Below are positions 4,955 to 5,209 of a stretch of 5,209 bases of DNA, one piece after another (position 1 is the first letter of the stretch; the number at the start of each line of letters is the position of its first letter). Origin of the DNA: an uncultured Eubacteriales bacterium (lineage in GTDB: Bacteria > Bacillota_A > Clostridia > Christensenellales > Aristaeellaceae). The stretch spans positions 1-5,209 of the forward strand of contig CACXEB010000277.1 of assembly GCA_902766515.1 (NCBI GenBank), read 5' to 3'. The notes beneath the pieces are model-generated. The model was not told the DNA's origin and did no database searches. It saw only the letters and a list, made by a program, of their open reading frames with translations. Both the position numbers and the translations under genes were made by a program.

Positions 4955-4991
4955 AAAAAAGCCCCTGGGCGTTACTGTTCACGGGTAACGC
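4955..4991 (-). terminator. Possible minus-strand terminator upstream of the secreted-protein promoter
   Basis: GCGTTAC (4969-4975) and GTAACGC (4985-4991) form a 7-bp stem with a 9-nt loop. On the minus strand this is followed by a short GCC/GGC hairpin and a T6 run (complement of 4955-4960). It could stop leftward transcription arriving from beyond the right edge and insulate the promoter at 4903-4931. The spacing between the main stem and the T-run is long, so this is weak. Confidence 0.35.
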
Positions 4992-5050
4992 GAAGGAGGA
5001 AAAAGAGAAGCCGTGAGAGACATATGATGTGGTAACTGCGGAACGGAATC

Positions 5051-5209
5051 CTAGCGTCCGCCGATTGATTCGGCGGATGAGGCCGAAGGCCGAACCGAAG
5101 GGGCCGTATCCTGCCGCGCCCAGTGGGCGATGAAGGCAGGAGAAGGCCCAGTGAGCCACAGAGCATCGCACGCGGCAGCGTCCGATGCGACAATGGCGAA
5201 CTGAGGAGA
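5051..5209 (+). ncRNA. Candidate structured RNA or 5' leader (chain of hairpins)
   Basis: No protein gene is supported from 4932 to the right edge, but four stems occur in a row. TCCGCCGA (5057-5064) pairs with TCGGCGGA (5070-5077), 8 bp. GGCC-GAA-GGCC spans 5081-5091. CCTGCC (5110-5115) pairs with GGCAGG (5135-5140) and encloses a GCCC/GGGC mini-stem. GCATCG (5163-5168) pairs with CGATGC (5183-5188) and encloses ACGC-GGCA-GCGT. The plus-strand linkers are purine-rich with repeated GAAG and GAUGA, as in structured RNAs, which is why I favour the plus strand. GAGGAGA at the very end (5203-5209) could be the ribosome binding site of a gene just outside the window. No convincing promoter was found. 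I cannot assign it to a known RNA class. Confidence 0.42.

Noticed and set aside
3646..4956. 436-residue open frame on the plus strand opposite the secreted Cys-repeat gene
   Set aside because: It is an antisense shadow of the repeat array, Ala/Gly/Arg/Val-rich, without a ribosome binding site. The minus strand has promoter, ribosome binding site, signal peptide and regular repeats.
4992..5024. Strong AAGGAGG-like site on the plus strand near 4993-4999
   Set aside because: The only nearby starts (GTG, ATG) lead to stops within a few codons, so no gene follows. It may be part of the non-coding region.
5057..5100. Hammerhead-like core (CGGAUGA, GGCC-GAA-GGCC, GAA)
   Set aside because: It resembles CUGAUGA-stem II-GAAA, but the invariant U4 is G, position 15.1 is C with no partner at 16.1, the residue at the cleavage position would be G, and no stem III can form. 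Not a functional hammerhead as read.
4972..5193. Overlapping minus-strand open frames of 73 and 79 codons at the right edge
   Set aside because: No ribosome binding site, biased Pro/Arg/Ser/Leu composition, and full overlap with a chain of hairpins. They look like translations of a structured non-coding region.
1..5209. CRISPR arrays, tRNA and rRNA genes
   Set aside because: No regularly spaced direct repeats, tRNA cloverleaf signature or rRNA-like sequence was found on either strand by eye.

Overview
The window looks like chromosomal DNA from a GC-rich member of the Clostridia (Firmicutes), probably gut- or rumen-associated. This rests on strong AGGAGG-type ribosome binding sites, TTGACA/TATAAT-type promoters with 17-bp spacers, U-tract intrinsic terminators, a TraX-family membrane protein, and a secreted protein with the Cys-repeat architecture (H-x-W ... 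P-T-C-T ... C-x2-C ... I-P-A-L-G) common in this group. The exact genus cannot be read from the sequence.

Layout. Bases 1-47 hold the first 15 codons of a leftward gene that runs off the window. Bases 48-305 are a divergent intergenic region with two back-to-back promoters, both TTGACA-N17-TAAAAT. The rightward promoter (218-246) drives a compact four-gene unit: a TraX-like membrane acyltransferase (306-1007), a radical SAM/SPASM peptide maturase (1072-2211), a 65-residue candidate RiPP precursor (2245-2442), and, after a 219-bp hairpin-rich spacer, a PqqD-family RiPP recognition element protein (2662-2931). A strong terminator at 2978-3018, probably bidirectional, closes the unit. Convergent with it is a 580-residue secreted Cys-repeat protein (minus strand, 4785 to 3043) with its own promoter at 4903-4931. 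The last ~280 bases carry no convincing protein gene but hold a chain of hairpins joined by purine-rich linkers. This is a candidate structured RNA or 5' leader that continues to or past the window edge.

How it works together (inference). The PqqD-like protein would bind the N-terminal leader of the small peptide and present its C-terminal region to the radical SAM/SPASM enzyme. That region is rich in Gly and Arg, with two Cys and two aromatic tripeptides. The TraX-like protein may acylate the peptide or something related at the membrane. No protease or exporter lies between the unit's promoter and terminator, so leader removal and export would have to come from elsewhere. This self-contained unit is the most interesting part of the window. 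The precursor core does not match any RiPP class I can name with confidence.
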